Origin: an uncultured Prevotella sp.
Lineage (GTDB): Bacteria > Bacteroidota > Bacteroidia > Bacteroidales > Bacteroidaceae
Length of the DNA: 34,968 nt
Assembly: GCA_938023885.1 (NCBI GenBank)
Contig: CALJCU010000110.1
Coordinates: 1-34,968 of the forward strand
Direction: 5' to 3'
Shown here: in pieces, positions 34,322 to 34,968 of the stretch
Numbering within the stretch: the stretch's first letter is position 1
How the letters are laid out: the number at the start of each line of letters is the position of its first letter
Made by a program: the position numbers and the translations under genes
The notes under the pieces: model-generated
Seen by the model: the letters and a program-made list of their open reading frames with translations, nothing else
What the model was told of the DNA's origin: nothing
Database searches by the model: none

Positions 34322-34420
34322 ATGAACAAGAAAGAGATCTGGAAGATGATCATCAACATGGTCATATCAATTTTGACTGCCGTAGCTACCACACTCGGCC
34401 TGACATCCTGTGGAATGTAA
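34322..34420 (+). CDS. Smalltalk-type 32-residue peptide
   Basis: The frame of 33 codons encodes a short charged start (MNKKEIWKMIIN), a hydrophobic segment (VISILTAVATTLGL) and a C-terminal TSCGM. This is the form of the small Bacteroidota family called smalltalk protein, which is known to lie next to HU-like genes; the Cys close to the end resembles a lipobox with almost nothing after it. Function is not known to me. It follows the HU-like gene by 87 bp and is followed by a hairpin that also ends the tRNA unit on the other strand. Stop TAA. Confidence 0.8.
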   Translation: MNKKEIWKMIINMVISILTAVATTLGLTSCGM

Positions 34421-34492
34421 CCCTGATAACATCTAAACGTCACCGAACAACACAGACTGACACGAACATCCTATTAATTGCCAACAACAACA

Positions 34493-34526
34493 AATCCGCC
34501 GCTTCCTGTACTGAAAACGGCGGATT
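34493..34526. terminator. Bidirectional hairpin between smalltalk and tRNA
   Basis: AATCCGCCG (34493-34501) pairs with CGGCGGATT (34518-34526), a perfect 9-bp stem. On the plus strand ATTGTTTG follows; on the minus strand TTGTTGTTGTTGG follows, 9 nt after the tRNA 3' end. It likely ends both transcripts. Confidence 0.72.
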
Positions 34527-34534
34527 ATTGTTTG

Positions 34535-34609
34535 TAGGGACAATCGGGCTCGAACCGATGACCTCTGCAATGTGACTGCAGCGCTCTAAACCAACTGGGC
34601 TATGCCCCT
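34535..34609 (-). tRNA. tRNA-Val (anticodon CAC)
   Basis: On the minus strand the cloverleaf is complete: acceptor AGGGGCA/TGTCCCT with one G-T pair, D arm GCCC...GAGC with one mismatch, anticodon stem CTGCA/TGCAG with 7-nt loop GTCACAT (T33, anticodon CAC at 34574-34572), T arm ATCGG/CCGAT with loop TTCGAGC, and discriminator A. CCA is not encoded. CAC reads GTG, valine. A promoter and a terminator hairpin flank it, so it is a single-gene unit. Confidence 0.92.
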
Positions 34610-34629
34610 ATTATTTTGGATTGCGGATA

Positions 34630-34661
34630 CAAAGTTACACGTTTTTTTTCGCCCTGCCAAA
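34630..34661 (-). promoter_or_regulatory. Promoter of tRNA-Val
   Basis: On the minus strand TTTG (34661-34658), 20 nt, TAACTTTG (34637-34630), ending 20 nt before the tRNA 5' end: full match to the Bacteroidota promoter. Confidence 0.8.
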
Positions 34662-34744
34662 TTTTTCTTCATGTTTTTTGGTGTCGTGTAGGACAGGTCT
34701 GGTGTCCGACTCTATCGCAAAACGAAAAAAATCTTGGTTATTCG

Positions 34745-34775
34745 TTTGGCAATTCAAATAAATAATGTAACTTTG
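34745..34775 (+). promoter_or_regulatory. Promoter of rubredoxin gene
   Basis: TTTG (34745-34748), 19 nt, TAACTTTG (34768-34775), 34 nt before the first possible ATG. Confidence 0.78.
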
Positions 34776-34818
34776 CAAAGTAAGTATTGCAATTATTTCA
34801 ACTTAATACATGAGCATT

Positions 34819-34968
34819 ATGAAAAAGTATGTTTGCACAGTGTGCGGATGGGTCTACGATCCCACAAAAGGTGACCCCGATAACGGCATTAAGCCCGGAA
34901 CAGCATTTGAAGACCTGCCCGCCAAACAAAACGACAAATACCAAAAACTGTTTCTCGGCCATTTGGTG
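34819..34968 (+). CDS. Rubredoxin, partial, family match lost after residue 35
   Basis: The first 35 residues are a clear rubredoxin start: [20 protein letters not shown], then [15 protein letters not shown], with the first Cys pair (CTVCG) that binds iron. Rubredoxins continue with DDWVCPLCG, but here the frame reads [15 protein letters not shown] and no other frame holds a CPxCG up to the window end. An ATG nine bases earlier (34810) is also in frame; 34819 gives the family N-terminus. It has its own promoter. The product would be an electron carrier if complete; the 3' part is either changed, interrupted by an insertion, or a wrong join close to the sequence end. Confidence 0.75.
   Translation, partial: MKKYVCTVCGWVYDPTKGDPDNGIKPGTAFEDLPAKQNDKYQKLFLGHLV

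Noticed and set aside
1..34968. Genome-wide reassignment of TAG to Gln
   Set aside because: TAG ends the epimerase, GH130, PIN, DUF6057, TolB-like and GH26-like genes at family-appropriate lengths, so it works as a stop in this genome.
1..34968. CRISPR array, insertion sequence or prophage
   Set aside because: I found no regularly spaced repeats, no complete transposase or integrase, and no phage structural gene.

Overview
The window reads as the chromosome of a Bacteroidota member, most likely a Prevotella-type gut or rumen bacterium. The evidence is SusC/SusD pairs, lipoproteins with a Cys lipobox, a GH26/GH130/epimerase mannan operon, an HU-related histone-like protein, a C-terminal T9SS-like tail, and promoters of the Bacteroidota type (TTTG, about 20 nt, TAnnTTTG) with no Shine-Dalgarno pattern. 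No species is claimed.

Layout. (1) 1-2922 (+): tail of another SusCD-type locus with a zinc metallohydrolase lipoprotein (cut by the window edge), a DUF4302-type lipoprotein, and a BACON-domain lipoprotein broken by an in-frame TAG. (2) 10194-2955 (-): a beta-mannan catabolic operon running CE7 esterase, GH26 mannanase, GH130 mannosylglucose phosphorylase, GPH/MFS sugar symporter, mannobiose/cellobiose 2-epimerase, AraC regulator. (3) 10373-11048 (+): a small antitoxin-like/PIN pair; the PIN start is frame-disrupted. (4) 11389-17641 (+): SusC, SusD and a surface lipoprotein. (5) 17784-21071 (+): a DUF6057-type membrane protein and a TolB-like/PD40 lipoprotein from a separate promoter. (6) 21279-32821 (+): second SusC/SusD, two SGBP lipoproteins (one with six IPT/TIG repeats), a 150-aa T9SS-tail protein, a GH5 endo-glycanase, and a GH26-like lipoprotein that has lost its catalytic residues. 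(7) 33234-34968: a 39-aa ORF (-), an HU-like gene (+) with an in-frame TAG, a 32-aa smalltalk-type lipoprotein, tRNA-Val(CAC) (-), and the start of a rubredoxin gene that loses its family sequence near the window end.

How it works together. Outer-surface GH5 and SGBPs bind and cut mannan, and two SusCD pairs import oligosaccharides. GH26 and a deacetylating CE7 esterase act in the periplasm, giving mannobiose. The symporter takes mannobiose into the cytoplasm, where the epimerase makes mannosylglucose and GH130 phosphorolyses it to mannose-1-phosphate and glucose. This is the pathway known from Bacteroides fragilis. The CE7 operon and both susC genes share a newly noticed operator: two AATAGTA-type half-sites exactly 21 bp apart, 30-31 nt upstream of a TAACTTTG box. 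That fits activation by the AraC protein encoded in the operon.

Six positions look like point lesions: two TAG stops, four single-base indels. TAG is also the normal stop of at least six genes here, so general TAG reassignment is unlikely. The lesions may be real or may be sequence errors; only reads can tell.
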